NCBI GenBank assembly: GCA_031180665.1
Contig: JAPSLP010000037.1
Span: forward strand, 1-52,189
Length of the DNA stretch: 52,189 bases
DNA from: Cupriavidus sp.
Lineage (GTDB): Bacteria; Pseudomonadota; Gammaproteobacteria; Burkholderiales; Burkholderiaceae
Direction of reading: 5' to 3'
Shown here: piece after piece, positions 40,321 through 49,516 of the stretch
Numbering within the stretch: position 1 is the stretch's first letter
Layout: every line of letters starts with the position of its first letter
The notes under the pieces: generated by a model
The model's database searches: none
The model's input: only the letters and a program-made list of their open reading frames with translations
Told to the model about the DNA's origin: nothing
Program-made: the position numbers and the translations under genes

Positions 40321-43029
40321 ATGCCCGGATCGATCAAGTACATCTACCACGGCCCGCCGCCGCGGCGCCTCGAAGATGTCCAGAACCTGCAGCCTGTTTT
40401 CCGGCGCGCATACCCTGTCCGCATCGTTTGGCTCGACGGGAAGCCGGTGCGCGCCGAACGCGTGCACGGCGCCGTGCCGGGGTCGCGATGGGCGCGGCTG
40501 ATCGATTGGCTTCGCAGCCTGCTTGGCATGGAGGGAGGCCGTAGCTGGTCCATCGGTGCGCGCGACGCCCGCAGCCTGATCAAGCAGCGGCAATGGATCG
40601 AGCGGGCGTGGCGGCGTGCCCGTCAACCGGAGGGGCACGCCGCGACGGATCGTACTGCGGCGGGCGCGGAAGTCCTCCCGAGCTCCGGTGCCCGCTGCCC
40701 GCCCGTGCAAGCGTACGTTCCTTCGATCGTCTGGCGCCACGTGTGCAGATTCCTCCAGCCGGACGATGTGCTTGCGCTTGCCACGGTCAGCAAGGACGCG
40801 ACGCGCGCCATCGTCAGCCAGTCGCTGGTCGCGCGCGCCATGCGCGATGCCTCGAATACCGCGTCGTTGTCGGCCATGCTCGCGGTCATCGACGACATGG
40901 CCAGTTGGCCTGGGCGACAGGACCCCACATGGCCGGTAACCCTGGTCGACCGGGCAACCGTTCTCGCCGCGCTTGCCGCGCGCGTGCGCGTCCTTCTGCA
41001 TGGACAGCGGACGGCCGCCTGCGCGGCATTGGTCGACGCCGCGCAGCGCCTGGACCATGCCGGCGCGCGCGCCGGCCTGCTTGCCGCGATTGCCCGCGCG
41101 CTCAATCCTTTGTGCGATGCCGACCGTCATGCCGTCGCCGACCGCCTGCTCTGCATGATCGTCGCCTTGCCGGACGATCTGCAGTACGCGACGCTGTCCG
41201 CGGTGCTGGACAGTCCCCAACCACGGAAAGCGCGATCCGCGTCCACGGCGCTCGCCGGCACCGCTGAACAGTGGCTTGCCGCGGTGGATCGGCTGCCGGC
41301 GCCGGAGCGGGGGCGCGCGTCAGACAACCTGCTGCTTGCCGTGCTCGTGCGAGACGCCGGCCACGCCGGCCACGGAAGGCCGCCCACGGGCATCGTGGAC
41401 GCCATGGTGGCCGATGCGGAACGGTCCGCTGCGGATTACACCGCCTTCAGGGAGACCTTCCTGGAAACCATGGACAACGTATGGATTGTCAGTGGTGATG
41501 CCGACCAGGAAGGGGCACGGTGGCGATCCCTGTTCCAGCGAGCCTGTGCGCTGCCGGCCAGCTTGGTCGAACCGCTGATGCACCGCTTGTTTGACAGGCT
41601 GAGTGACTTGCCGAAGGGGGCGGTGCCGCCCTGCACATCGGCCGTCCGCGCCTGGCTCGAGACGGCATCGCTGTCGGCGTCGCAGAGGATCGACCTCGGC
41701 ACGGGACTGATCCCTCTTCTGCCGCAGCAGGACCGTGCCGTCTATTGGCACGCAAGATGGGCCGACTGGCGCAATGGCCGATTCGACGACGAGGCGCACG
41801 CCATTCGCCTCGCCCACCGGCTGATCAGGATGCTGCAGTGCGTGCCGTCACTGGGCGGCTGGCCGGAAGCCCTCAACGATCGCAGCGGCCTCGCTCCCCT
41901 CGCGCCCTCTCTGCGGGCCAGGCTGTTGACGATGGTGCCGTTCGAGGCCATGCGCGACAAACCGGCCTGCCTGGCCGCGGTGGTCGGGCAGTCCATGCGG
42001 CTGGCAGCGCATCACGACAGCCCGACAGCGGCGTTGTGGTGGTACATGGCCGGCGCGTTGGCTCCCGCGCTGCGACGCGAAGTCAAGTCGTTGCTCCGCC
42101 GCATGGAGCCGGGCAGGTTGTTCGACGCGCTGTCCGAGTTGATGCGGGGCGAGCCCCGCTCGCCTCACGCCGCCACGCTGGCGATCCGTTGGCTGGGGAA
42201 GACGCGCACGAACCTGTATCAGGTCCCCGCCCGCATCCGCTTGGCCACGCTGCTGGCCCGGCACTACGAGGAGGAGATCCGCACGGGCAGCGCCCTGGTC
42301 GAGCGGCTCGGTCACGTCGGAACCTTGACCGACGAACTCGGCGCGAGCGCTCCCGTGCAAGCGCAGGCGGAATTCGCCATCGCCATGGCCGTGCTCGGCA
42401 ACACGCTGGCCATGGCGGCAAGCCTGTGCAAGAGTCCAGTGCCCGCGGCAGACGCGATCGTGCGGCGGATCTGGTATTGGATCGAACGGACGCCGGTCCC
42501 CATGCTGGCGGCGATCGTCCAGGCCTTGCTCGATCGCAATCCGGCGGCGCGGGGCAACACTGCCACGGTCTACGACCATCTGTCACGAGCGAGCCTCGCT
42601 CATATCATGAGACTGGCCTCGCGCAGCGCGGCGAGCGTGCCGACCGCACAGCGTGGCGAGCTGCTGATCGCGCTGGCCAGCGCGCACATCGAAGGGGGCA
42701 GTGCCGGCTTCGATGCCACGCGCCAGGCGCAGTGGACGCTGTTGCGCAGCGCCGTGCCGCCGAGTCACAGGCTGCGCATGCTGGCTGCCGCGGCACCGTG
42801 GATGACCCGTCCTCCCAAGGACGAGGGCCTGTTGTCGATGTGGCTCGATTGCCTGGCCGAATACGCGGCGCTGTGCGATCGCCTTCCAGGCGTGGACCAG
42901 GCCTGCATCGCCCACTGGCGCGGCCTGGTGCAGGCGGCGTTGTCGTCGCCAGCGGCGGCGTCCGCCGGTCTCGATGCACCGATTCCCGATGTCGACCCGA
43001 GCCGCATCGCAGCGTCGGCACCGGGTTGA
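40321..43029 (+). CDS. F-box-like, helical-repeat protein, paralogue 2
   Basis: A 902-residue paralogue with the clearest F-box-like motif of the four (residues 132-166: YVPSIVWRHVCRFLQPDD, then VLALATVSKDATRAIV). The N-terminal module is at 25-92 (VFRRAYPVRI, LIDWLRSLLGMEGG, ARDARSLI). A shared segment, RATVLAALAARVRVLL, follows the F-box-like part. The remaining 650 residues are Ala/Leu/Arg-rich helices with repeats such as LPDDLQYATLSAVL and LPAPERGRASDNLL. No signal peptide or membrane helix. The start at 40321 begins MPGSIKYIYHG, like paralogue 3. It shares a TGATG junction with the reading frame of paralogue 3, so the two are probably co-transcribed. Function unknown. Confidence 0.78.
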   Translation: MPGSIKYIYHGPPPRRLEDVQNLQPVFRRAYPVRIVWLDGKPVRAERVHGAVPGSRWARLIDWLRSLLGMEGGRSWSIGARDARSLIKQRQWIERAWRRARQPEGHAATDRTAAGAEVLPSSGARCPPVQAYVPSIVWRHVCRFLQPDDVLALATVSKDATRAIVSQSLVARAMRDASNTASLSAMLAVIDDMASWPGRQDPTWPVTLVDRATVLAALAARVRVLLHGQRTAACAALVDAAQRLDHAGARAGLLAAIARALNPLCDADRHAVADRLLCMIVALPDDLQYATLSAVLDSPQPRKARSASTALAGTAEQWLAAVDRLPAPERGRASDNLLLAVLVRDAGHAGHGRPPTGIVDAMVADAERSAADYTAFRETFLETMDNVWIVSGDADQEGARWRSLFQRACALPASLVEPLMHRLFDRLSDLPKGAVPPCTSAVRAWLETASLSASQRIDLGTGLIPLLPQQDRAVYWHARWADWRNGRFDDEAHAIRLAHRLIRMLQCVPSLGGWPEALNDRSGLAPLAPSLRARLLTMVPFEAMRDKPACLAAVVGQSMRLAAHHDSPTAALWWYMAGALAPALRREVKSLLRRMEPGRLFDALSELMRGEPRSPHAATLAIRWLGKTRTNLYQVPARIRLATLLARHYEEEIRTGSALVERLGHVGTLTDELGASAPVQAQAEFAIAMAVLGNTLAMAASLCKSPVPAADAIVRRIWYWIERTPVPMLAAIVQALLDRNPAARGNTATVYDHLSRASLAHIMRLASRSAASVPTAQRGELLIALASAHIEGGSAGFDATRQAQWTLLRSAVPPSHRLRMLAAAAPWMTRPPKDEGLLSMWLDCLAEYAALCDRLPGVDQACIAHWRGLVQAALSSPAAASAGLDAPIPDVDPSRIAASAPG

Positions 43030-43064
43030 TGCCGTGCCCCTTTCCGCTCCGACGAGCTTCGCCC

Positions 43065-45719
43065 ATGCCGCTACCGCCCAAATACCGCTACGACGCGACT
43101 CACGCGGACAGCATTGCCGCGCGGTCCCGCCTTGGGCGTCCGCTGCCGGGTGGCGCGCAAACCGTCGGCGTCTTCCGCTTCCGCGGCAGCGATCCGGTCC
43201 GTATCGACCGCCTGGACCATGACACGTTTGTGGCGACCCGGCTCGATGCGCAGGCTCGGCCGCGCCGCTTGCTCGACAGGCTGCTCGACGTCGTGCGGGC
43301 GCTGTTCCGCCTGGAGGGTGGGGCGCGGTGGAAGCTGGACAGGCGCGACTGTCGCGAGATGGAGTCCTGGATGTTCGCGTTGTCCGCGCACGCGATGCAG
43401 CAGGAAGTACGATGCCAGCGCGAATGGGCCGCGATGCGCGATCGACGCGACGCCAGCACGCTGTCACGGTTCGAAGCGCTACCGCTGCCGTTGCTGCAGG
43501 GCATCGGCGCGGGGCTCAGTCCGCAGGATTGCCATGCCTTGCGGCAGGTTTGCTCGCGCCTGGCCAAGCCGATGGCGCACTGCGTGCCCTTGCTGCAGGC
43601 GACATCGTGGACGACGCTGGCGGGACTGCGCCGAGCGCTCGCCCAAGTGCTGCAAGAAAAAGCGGACGCACCGTTCGCCGTTCCGCTCGACCGATCGACA
43701 CGGGCGACGGCATTGAAGCTGGCGGCCGGCCGCATCCCGGTCCTGCGTGGCAGCCGTCAGCGCCTGGCGGGCCACCGCATCGTGCTGGCTGCGATTCGGC
43801 AGGCGTTTCCCGACGGCGACGGCAGTGCAGTACCCCTGCGCGTGCTTGCCTCCCAGCTGGCGCTGCTGTCATGTGCGGACCGTGCCGAACAATACGAGGT
43901 CCGGTGTCTGGCGTACGAACTTTGTCGTGCGCTGGAGCGGGTGCCACTGGCGGATCGGTTCGATGCGGCAGTCTGGCTGTCCCGGAATCCGACACTGGGC
44001 GTAACCGACCGCGCTCGCTCGCTGCTGGTGCCGCAGTCGTGTTGGGTACTGGCTGCGCGGGTGCTGCCGCAGGTCGAGCGGCGCCGTGCCGTCTACGTGC
44101 TGGCGAGCCTTCTTGCCGGGCCGTCCTCGGTGCCACCGTCGAAGGCAGTGCCGATGGCCCTGCAGGCCCTGCAACTGGCCGAGCTCGATCCGACCGCCGG
44201 CGCGCATGCACTGGTCGCACTGATCCGCATATCGTCGCCCGCCATGCTGATGCACGGCGGGCGGTCCGACGCGCAAGGTGGCGAAGCGGCGTCCGGCATG
44301 AACGGGGCGGTATGGGAGCACCTGATGGCGACGGCGACCACGTGGCCGACCGAGGCGGCCGCCATTCTCGTCCAGGGGCTGTTGCCAGCGTTGTCCGTTC
44401 TGCCGGATCATGCCGTCAAGAATCGAGCCCGTCTCGCGGCAGGCAAATGGCTGGAGAACGCGGCCAACCTGCCGAGCCACGACCGCCGCGCCATCGAGGT
44501 GCTGCTGTTCGCGCTGCTGGCCCGGGACGCCCGGCTCGCCGCCTGGAACACGATGTGGGCGGCCCTGGAGCGCTCGGAATCGCAGGACGGCGCCACGGAG
44601 GCGGATGCCAGCCAGGTCGCCAAATGCCTGGCGCATGTGGCCGATGCCGGGCAGTGGGAATCGATACTGCTGCCCCGGCTCGCGCCGTTGCCGCCGCAGC
44701 AGCAGGCGGCATTGCTGGCAAACCTGCCGGCGTACCTGTACGAGGGGCCGCATTCGATGGAACTGTTCGAGCAGGTGGTGGACCTGGCGGTCCGTCATCG
44801 CCTGCTGAAACCGCTGGCGCTGTGGCACCGCGCTCGCACGCTGGCGGACTACGGCCAATACAGCGAGGCACTGGACAGCGCGCTGATCTGCCTGCCAACA
44901 ATCGAGCAGGCGCAGTGGATCGTTGCCCTGTCGCGCCATCGCGTGGTGCCCGAGCTGTGGATCGATGTGGCACTGGCCGCGATGGAGCAGCCGCTACCGG
45001 ACGCGGCGTTGCAAGCGTCGCTGCTCGGTGCCGTGGCGTTGCAGTGCTATCGTTGCGGCGTCCGCCTGGATGAAGCCTGGCAACCGCGGGTCGCTGGCCT
45101 GACCAGGGCATTGACACAATTGGAAGGCACGGCGCCCGGCCTGGACACAGGGGCGATCTCGGCGCTGATCGGCATCGGCAACTCCATGCTGCTATTGCAC
45201 GACGGCGTGGCGAAGGCCGCCAGGCCGGCCTGGGCCGCGGACGCGATCCCTGCCTACGTCGATGCCGTATGGGGACGGGTGGGCAAGATGCCCTTTGCCA
45301 GCGCGCTGAGCATGATCGCCACCCTGTGCGGGGTGCGCGAGCCCTTCGCTGTGTCATACGAGCGGCACTTTCATCTGACCACGGTACGGCGTGCGATGGC
45401 GCTGTTGCCGGCGTTGTCGCCCCGGCAACGAGGCGATTTGCTGCCGATGCTGATCGAGATGGAGTCCGGGCTCATAGGCGCGCGGCCGAGCGATTGGCGC
45501 GGCTTCGACGACTGCCGTCAGGCGCTGTGGCAGGCGATCGCGGCGCTGCCGGCCCGTGAGCGGGCCCGAGCCGGCCTGCTCGACAAGGTATCTCGCTGGT
45601 TCGCCCGTGCACCTGTGGACGCGGTCAGTCGCCGGATGTGGACGGATGCACGCCGCCAATACCTTGCCTTGGTCGAAGCCCTGCCTGCCGATCATCGTCC
45701 GGTACCGGTCTTGCGCTGA
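43065..45719 (+). CDS. F-box-like, helical-repeat protein, paralogue 3
   Basis: An 884-residue paralogue. N-terminal module at 34-102 (VGVFRFRGSDPVRIDRLD, LFRLEGGARWKLDRRD); F-box-like motif at 138-170 (ALPLPLLQGIGAGLSPQD, then CHALRQVCSRLAKPM). The shared RATALKLAAGRIPVLRG follows, then helical repeats including LPQVERRRAVYVLASLL, LPSHDRRAIEVLLFALL and LPARERARAGLLDKV. The start at 43065 aligns with paralogue 2 (MPLPPKYRYD); an in-frame ATG at 43029, overlapping the paralogue 2 stop, would add 12 residues and allow coupled translation. Not recognised as any described family. Confidence 0.76.
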   Translation: MPLPPKYRYDATHADSIAARSRLGRPLPGGAQTVGVFRFRGSDPVRIDRLDHDTFVATRLDAQARPRRLLDRLLDVVRALFRLEGGARWKLDRRDCREMESWMFALSAHAMQQEVRCQREWAAMRDRRDASTLSRFEALPLPLLQGIGAGLSPQDCHALRQVCSRLAKPMAHCVPLLQATSWTTLAGLRRALAQVLQEKADAPFAVPLDRSTRATALKLAAGRIPVLRGSRQRLAGHRIVLAAIRQAFPDGDGSAVPLRVLASQLALLSCADRAEQYEVRCLAYELCRALERVPLADRFDAAVWLSRNPTLGVTDRARSLLVPQSCWVLAARVLPQVERRRAVYVLASLLAGPSSVPPSKAVPMALQALQLAELDPTAGAHALVALIRISSPAMLMHGGRSDAQGGEAASGMNGAVWEHLMATATTWPTEAAAILVQGLLPALSVLPDHAVKNRARLAAGKWLENAANLPSHDRRAIEVLLFALLARDARLAAWNTMWAALERSESQDGATEADASQVAKCLAHVADAGQWESILLPRLAPLPPQQQAALLANLPAYLYEGPHSMELFEQVVDLAVRHRLLKPLALWHRARTLADYGQYSEALDSALICLPTIEQAQWIVALSRHRVVPELWIDVALAAMEQPLPDAALQASLLGAVALQCYRCGVRLDEAWQPRVAGLTRALTQLEGTAPGLDTGAISALIGIGNSMLLLHDGVAKAARPAWAADAIPAYVDAVWGRVGKMPFASALSMIATLCGVREPFAVSYERHFHLTTVRRAMALLPALSPRQRGDLLPMLIEMESGLIGARPSDWRGFDDCRQALWQAIAALPARERARAGLLDKVSRWFARAPVDAVSRRMWTDARRQYLALVEALPADHRPVPVLR

Positions 45720-45853
45720 TTCCGCTGGTTCCACTGATTCGCGGGGTTGCGCCGATCGCGCGCTCATGGCGGGTCGACCACCGGCGAGCCGCGGGGCTGT
45801 GCCGCCCGGCCAATGGCGCTACACTGCGTCGATCAGCCAGGCCATTCGTTCCC

Positions 45854-46132
45854 ATGTCAGCCGACCCCAAATTGATCGCCGACCTGCGCCGCCGCGCGCT
45901 TGCCGCCCAATATGCGAAGCCGGTGGCCTCGCCGTGCCGCGATGTCTGCCGTATGGGCCAGCACGGCTATTGCGAGGGCTGCTTCCGGACCATCGACGAG
46001 ATTGCGGGCTGGGCCAATCGTAGCGAGGACGACAAGCGCGCCATCTGGCAGACGCTGCCGCAACGCGCCGCCGCGGCGGATGCGGCGGACGCGGCCGGTA
46101 CCTCCGACACCGTGCGGGCGGGGCGGCCATGA
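45854..46132 (+). CDS. DUF1289 protein
   Basis: A 92-residue protein with the DUF1289 four-cysteine pattern CRDVCRMGQHGYCEGCFRT followed by IDEIAGWANRSEDDKRAIW; probably binds a metal ion. The start at 45854 begins MSADPKLIAD; upstream in-frame sequence is not protein-like. It is coupled to the next gene by ATGA (46129-46132). Function unknown. Confidence 0.9.
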   Translation: MSADPKLIADLRRRALAAQYAKPVASPCRDVCRMGQHGYCEGCFRTIDEIAGWANRSEDDKRAIWQTLPQRAAAADAADAAGTSDTVRAGRP

Positions 46133-47079
46133 CACGGTCGATGGCGATGGAGCGGGGCGCCTCGGCCGACAGCCTGCCCGCCGGCATTTGCGTGTTCGAA
46201 CGCGGCTGGCTGTCGGCCAACAATGTGCTGCTGATTGACGGGGACGATACCGTGCTGGTCGACAGCGGCTATGTCAGCCACGCGCAGCAGACCTTGGCGC
46301 TGGTCGAGGCCGCGCTGGACGGCAAGCCCTTGAAGCGGCTGATCAATACCCATCTGCATTCGGACCACTGCGGCGGCAATGCGCTGCTGCAGCGGCGTTG
46401 GGGGCCGCGCACGTGGATTCCGGCGGCCGAGGCCCGCGCCGTGGCCCAGTGGGACGTCGATGCGCTGACCTACCGCGCCACCGGCCAGCAGTGCGAGCGC
46501 TTCGCCTTCGATGCGCTGCTCGAGGATGGCCAGTCGATGCGGATGGGCGGCCTGGACTGGCAGGTCATCGCCGCCCCCGGGCACGACCCTCACGCTGTGA
46601 TGCTGTTCGCGCCGGCCGAGCGCATCCTGATCTCCGGCGACGCACTGTGGCAGCATGGCTTCGGCGTGATCTTTCCCGAGCTCGACGGCGACAGCGGCTT
46701 CGCCGAACAGGACGCCGTGCTGCGGCGGATCGCCGAGCTCGATGTGCGGCTGGTGATTCCCGGCCATGGCAGTCCGTTCACCGATGTCGGGCCGGCACTG
46801 GAGCGCGCCAATGGCCGGCTCGACTATCTGCGTGCCGATCCGCGCCGCAACGCCGCACACGCGCTGAAGGTGCTGGTCAAGTTCAAGCTGCTGGAGCAGC
46901 GGCGCATGACGCGCGACGCGCTGCTGCAATGGATGGCGCAGGCACCGCTGCTCGAGCGCGTGCGGCTGCGTTATCTGGACGGCGCGCCGCTGCCCGAGGT
47001 GCTGGAGCAGGTCGTGGCCGGCCTCGCCAAGGCGGGTGCGGCCACTGTCGACGGCGAGACGGTGTGCAATTCGGATTGA
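46129..47079 (+). CDS. Metallo-beta-lactamase fold hydrolase
   Basis: A 316-residue MBL-fold protein with the zinc ligands H75, H77, D79 and H80 in LINTHLHSDHCGG, plus APGHDPHAVM, ISGDALW and VIPGHGSPFTD. The C-terminal helical domain ends with Val/Ala-rich sequence. Likely a hydrolase of thioesters or a lactone; the substrate is unknown. Translation is coupled to the DUF1289 gene and the GNAT gene starts five bases after it. Confidence 0.9.
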   Translation: MTRSMAMERGASADSLPAGICVFERGWLSANNVLLIDGDDTVLVDSGYVSHAQQTLALVEAALDGKPLKRLINTHLHSDHCGGNALLQRRWGPRTWIPAAEARAVAQWDVDALTYRATGQQCERFAFDALLEDGQSMRMGGLDWQVIAAPGHDPHAVMLFAPAERILISGDALWQHGFGVIFPELDGDSGFAEQDAVLRRIAELDVRLVIPGHGSPFTDVGPALERANGRLDYLRADPRRNAAHALKVLVKFKLLEQRRMTRDALLQWMAQAPLLERVRLRYLDGAPLPEVLEQVVAGLAKAGAATVDGETVCNSD

Positions 47080-47084
47080 ACGCG

Positions 47085-47684
47085 ATGGGGACCGTGCCGA
47101 TCCTGCGTGGCGACGGGTTTTCGCTGCGCCCATTCCGACAGGCCGACGCCGAGCAGTTCGCCGCCGCGGTGCAGGAATCGATGTCGAGCCTGGCGCCATG
47201 GATGCCATGGGCTCACCTGCGCTACAGCGTGCGCGACGCGCAGCTGTGGATCGATACCTGCGCGGACAATCTGTCGGCCGGGCTGTCCTACGATATCGGC
47301 ATCTATTCGCAGGACGGCCGCGTGCTGTTCGGCGGCGTCGCGCTGAACCAGATCTCCGCCGAGAACCGCATGGCCAACCTGGGCTACTGGGTTCGCAGGA
47401 GCCGGCAAGGGGAGGGGCTGGCTACCCGCGCTGCCTGGATGATGGCCGGCTTCGGCTTTCACCGGCTGCATCTGACCCGCATCGAGATCGTCGCCGCCGA
47501 GCAGAACCTGGCGAGCCGCCGCGTCGCCGAGAAGACCGGCGCACTGCTCGAATGCATCGCGCGCAACCGGCTGGTGCTGCGCGGCGTGCCCTGCCGCGCG
47601 GCGATCTACTCGCTGGTGCCGGAGTCGGTGATGCCTTCCGTCCCGACCCCGACCCTGACCTCGTCCCGGGCCGTCAGCGAGTGA
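47085..47684 (+). CDS. GNAT-family N-acetyltransferase (RimJ/RimL-like)
   Basis: A 199-residue acetyltransferase: LRGDGFSLRPFRQADAEQF start, motif A with NLGYWVRRSRQGEGLATRA (acetyl-CoA loop) and motif B with IVAAEQNLASRRVAEKTGA. This is the RimJ/RimL type that acetylates protein N-termini or small amines. The C-terminus overlaps the end of the convergent ABC binding-protein gene by 11 bases. Confidence 0.9.
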   Translation: MGTVPILRGDGFSLRPFRQADAEQFAAAVQESMSSLAPWMPWAHLRYSVRDAQLWIDTCADNLSAGLSYDIGIYSQDGRVLFGGVALNQISAENRMANLGYWVRRSRQGEGLATRAAWMMAGFGFHRLHLTRIEIVAAEQNLASRRVAEKTGALLECIARNRLVLRGVPCRAAIYSLVPESVMPSVPTPTLTSSRAVSE

Positions 47685-49254
47685 TGCTGAACGCGTAGGT
47701 CCGTTCGTCCTGCCGCGGAATCACGGTCAGGCCCTTCTTCGCCGCCCACACATTGATCTGGTAGTACAGCGGGATCACGCCGTAGTCCTTGATGCCGATC
47801 TCGGTGGCCTCCTGCAGCAGCTTCTCGCGTGCGCGGTCGTCGATCGTGGTCAGCGCGGCGCTGAGCTTGGCATCGAGCGCCGGGTTGCTGTAGCGGCCGC
47901 GGTTCGATGCGCCCCAGCCCTTGCCGGGATCGTAGGTCGCCAGCAGCGATTTCAGCGACGAGCCGGCCTCGCCGGTGTCGGCGCCCCAGCCCGCCAGCAG
48001 GAACGAGAAATCGAGCTTGTTGGCGCGCGTGAAGAAGCTCGCCGACGGCATCGCCTCGACGCGCGTCTGGATGCCGATGCGGGTCAGCATCGAGGCGATC
48101 GCCTGTGCCACTTGCTCGTCGTTGACATAGCGGTTGTTCGGCGTATGCAGCGTCAGCTGGAAGCCGTCGGGATAGCCGGCCTCGGCGAGCAGCCGCTTTG
48201 CCGCGGCCGCATCGGCGGTATCGGGCTTGATGCCCGGCACGTGGCCGAACAGCGAGCTGTTGACCAGCTGGCCGGTCGGTTCGGCCGCGCCTTCCATCAC
48301 GCGGTCGACGATCGCCTGGCGCGAGATCGCCTTCGAGATCGCCTGGCGCACGCGCGCGTCCTTCAGCGGATTGCGGGGAAGCGGCTTGCCGGCCTTGTCG
48401 GCGACGAAGGGCGAGACCTCCCGGTCGCTGTCCATATGCAGGTACATCATGCGGAAGGTCGGCACCTTGAATACCGACACGCCCGGATCGGCCGACAGCT
48501 TGCGGATATCCGAGGTCGGCACGTTCTCGATCACCTGCACGTCGCCGGCCAGCAGCGCCGCCACGCGCGGCGCGTCGTTGGTCAGGATGCGCAGCGACAC
48601 GCTGTCCCACTGCGGCTTGTTGCCCCAATAGGCGTCGTTGCGGGCCAGCTCGACGCGGTCGCCCTTGCGGAAGCTGACGAACTTGTACGGTCCGGTGCCG
48701 ACCATCGCCTTGCCGCTGTTGAAGTCGTCGCTGGAGGCGTTTTCGGCGACCTTCTTCGAGACCATGTAGATCGTCGACAGATCGTTGGGCACCAGCGGGT
48801 AGGCGCCGTTGGTGGTGATACGCACGGTCAGCTTGTCGACGGCCACCACGTCCTTGAAGCCCTTGGTGTAGATCGTGTACGGCGACGGGCTGTTCTTGAC
48901 GATAGCCGGCCGCGCCAGCGAGAACACCACGTCCTGCGCGGTGAATTCGCTGCCGTCGTGGAACCTGACGCCGGGCCGCAGCTTGACCTCCCAAGTGGTC
49001 TCGTCGACCGCGCGCCAGCTCAGCGCCAGTGCCGGTTTGAAGCGCATCTTCTCGTCCTTGGCAATCAGCGTCTCGAACATGTGCTCGGCGACGTTCGCGT
49101 TGGGCGTGACGTTGTGATAGTGCGGATCGAGCGAGGTGATATCGCCGGACAGGCCGATGGTCAGGCTGGCCGCGTGCGCGGGCAGGGCGGCGGCGCCGAA
49201 GGCCAGGCTTGTGGCCAGCACCGCGGCGCGCAGGGTACGACGAACGAATGGCAT
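47674..49254 (-). CDS. Peptide/nickel-type ABC transporter substrate-binding protein
   Basis: A 526-residue periplasmic binding protein of family 5 (dipeptide/oligopeptide). A signal peptide ends at AHA (about residue 28). The domain begins SLTIGLSGDITSLDPHYHN and contains LRPGVRFHDGSEFTAQDV, GTGPYKFVSFRKGD and LLAGWGADTGEAGSSLKSL. No lipobox Cys is present. The start at 49254 has ribosome site GGGAG, and a good promoter lies just upstream. No permease or ATPase genes lie in the window, so it is an orphan here. Confidence 0.94.
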   Translation of the reverse strand: MPFVRRTLRAAVLATSLAFGAAALPAHAASLTIGLSGDITSLDPHYHNVTPNANVAEHMFETLIAKDEKMRFKPALALSWRAVDETTWEVKLRPGVRFHDGSEFTAQDVVFSLARPAIVKNSPSPYTIYTKGFKDVVAVDKLTVRITTNGAYPLVPNDLSTIYMVSKKVAENASSDDFNSGKAMVGTGPYKFVSFRKGDRVELARNDAYWGNKPQWDSVSLRILTNDAPRVAALLAGDVQVIENVPTSDIRKLSADPGVSVFKVPTFRMMYLHMDSDREVSPFVADKAGKPLPRNPLKDARVRQAISKAISRQAIVDRVMEGAAEPTGQLVNSSLFGHVPGIKPDTADAAAAKRLLAEAGYPDGFQLTLHTPNNRYVNDEQVAQAIASMLTRIGIQTRVEAMPSASFFTRANKLDFSFLLAGWGADTGEAGSSLKSLLATYDPGKGWGASNRGRYSNPALDAKLSAALTTIDDRAREKLLQEATEIGIKDYGVIPLYYQINVWAAKKGLTVIPRQDERTYAFSITR

Positions 49255-49286
49255 CAGGCACTCCCGTCGGGTATGTGGTGTGGCGC

Positions 49287-49316
49287 ATTGTCTGGACTGC
49301 GTTCTTGGAGTGTCAA
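49287..49316 (-). promoter_or_regulatory. Sigma-70-like promoter of the binding-protein gene
   Basis: Read on the minus strand, -35 TTGACA (49311-49316) is perfect and an 18-base spacer separates it from -10 GACAAT (49287-49292), which matches four of six consensus bases. Transcription would start near 49280, about 26 bases before the start codon at 49254. Confidence 0.6.
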
Positions 49317-49516
49317 GACGGATAGACCCGTGGCGCGGTATTGCACCGCGGCTGCGCACCCCGGGCCCTTCGCAACGCCGATGCGCTCCGTGCGGGTGCC
49401 TGTTGCACCGCGATGAAACGTCGCGGCAGTAGTCGACAGACCGGGACGACGGGACCGGCAACAATGCCCGTCCGGCGCGATGCCCAGCGCCTTGAACCCA
49501 TTTGTCGAGGAATACG

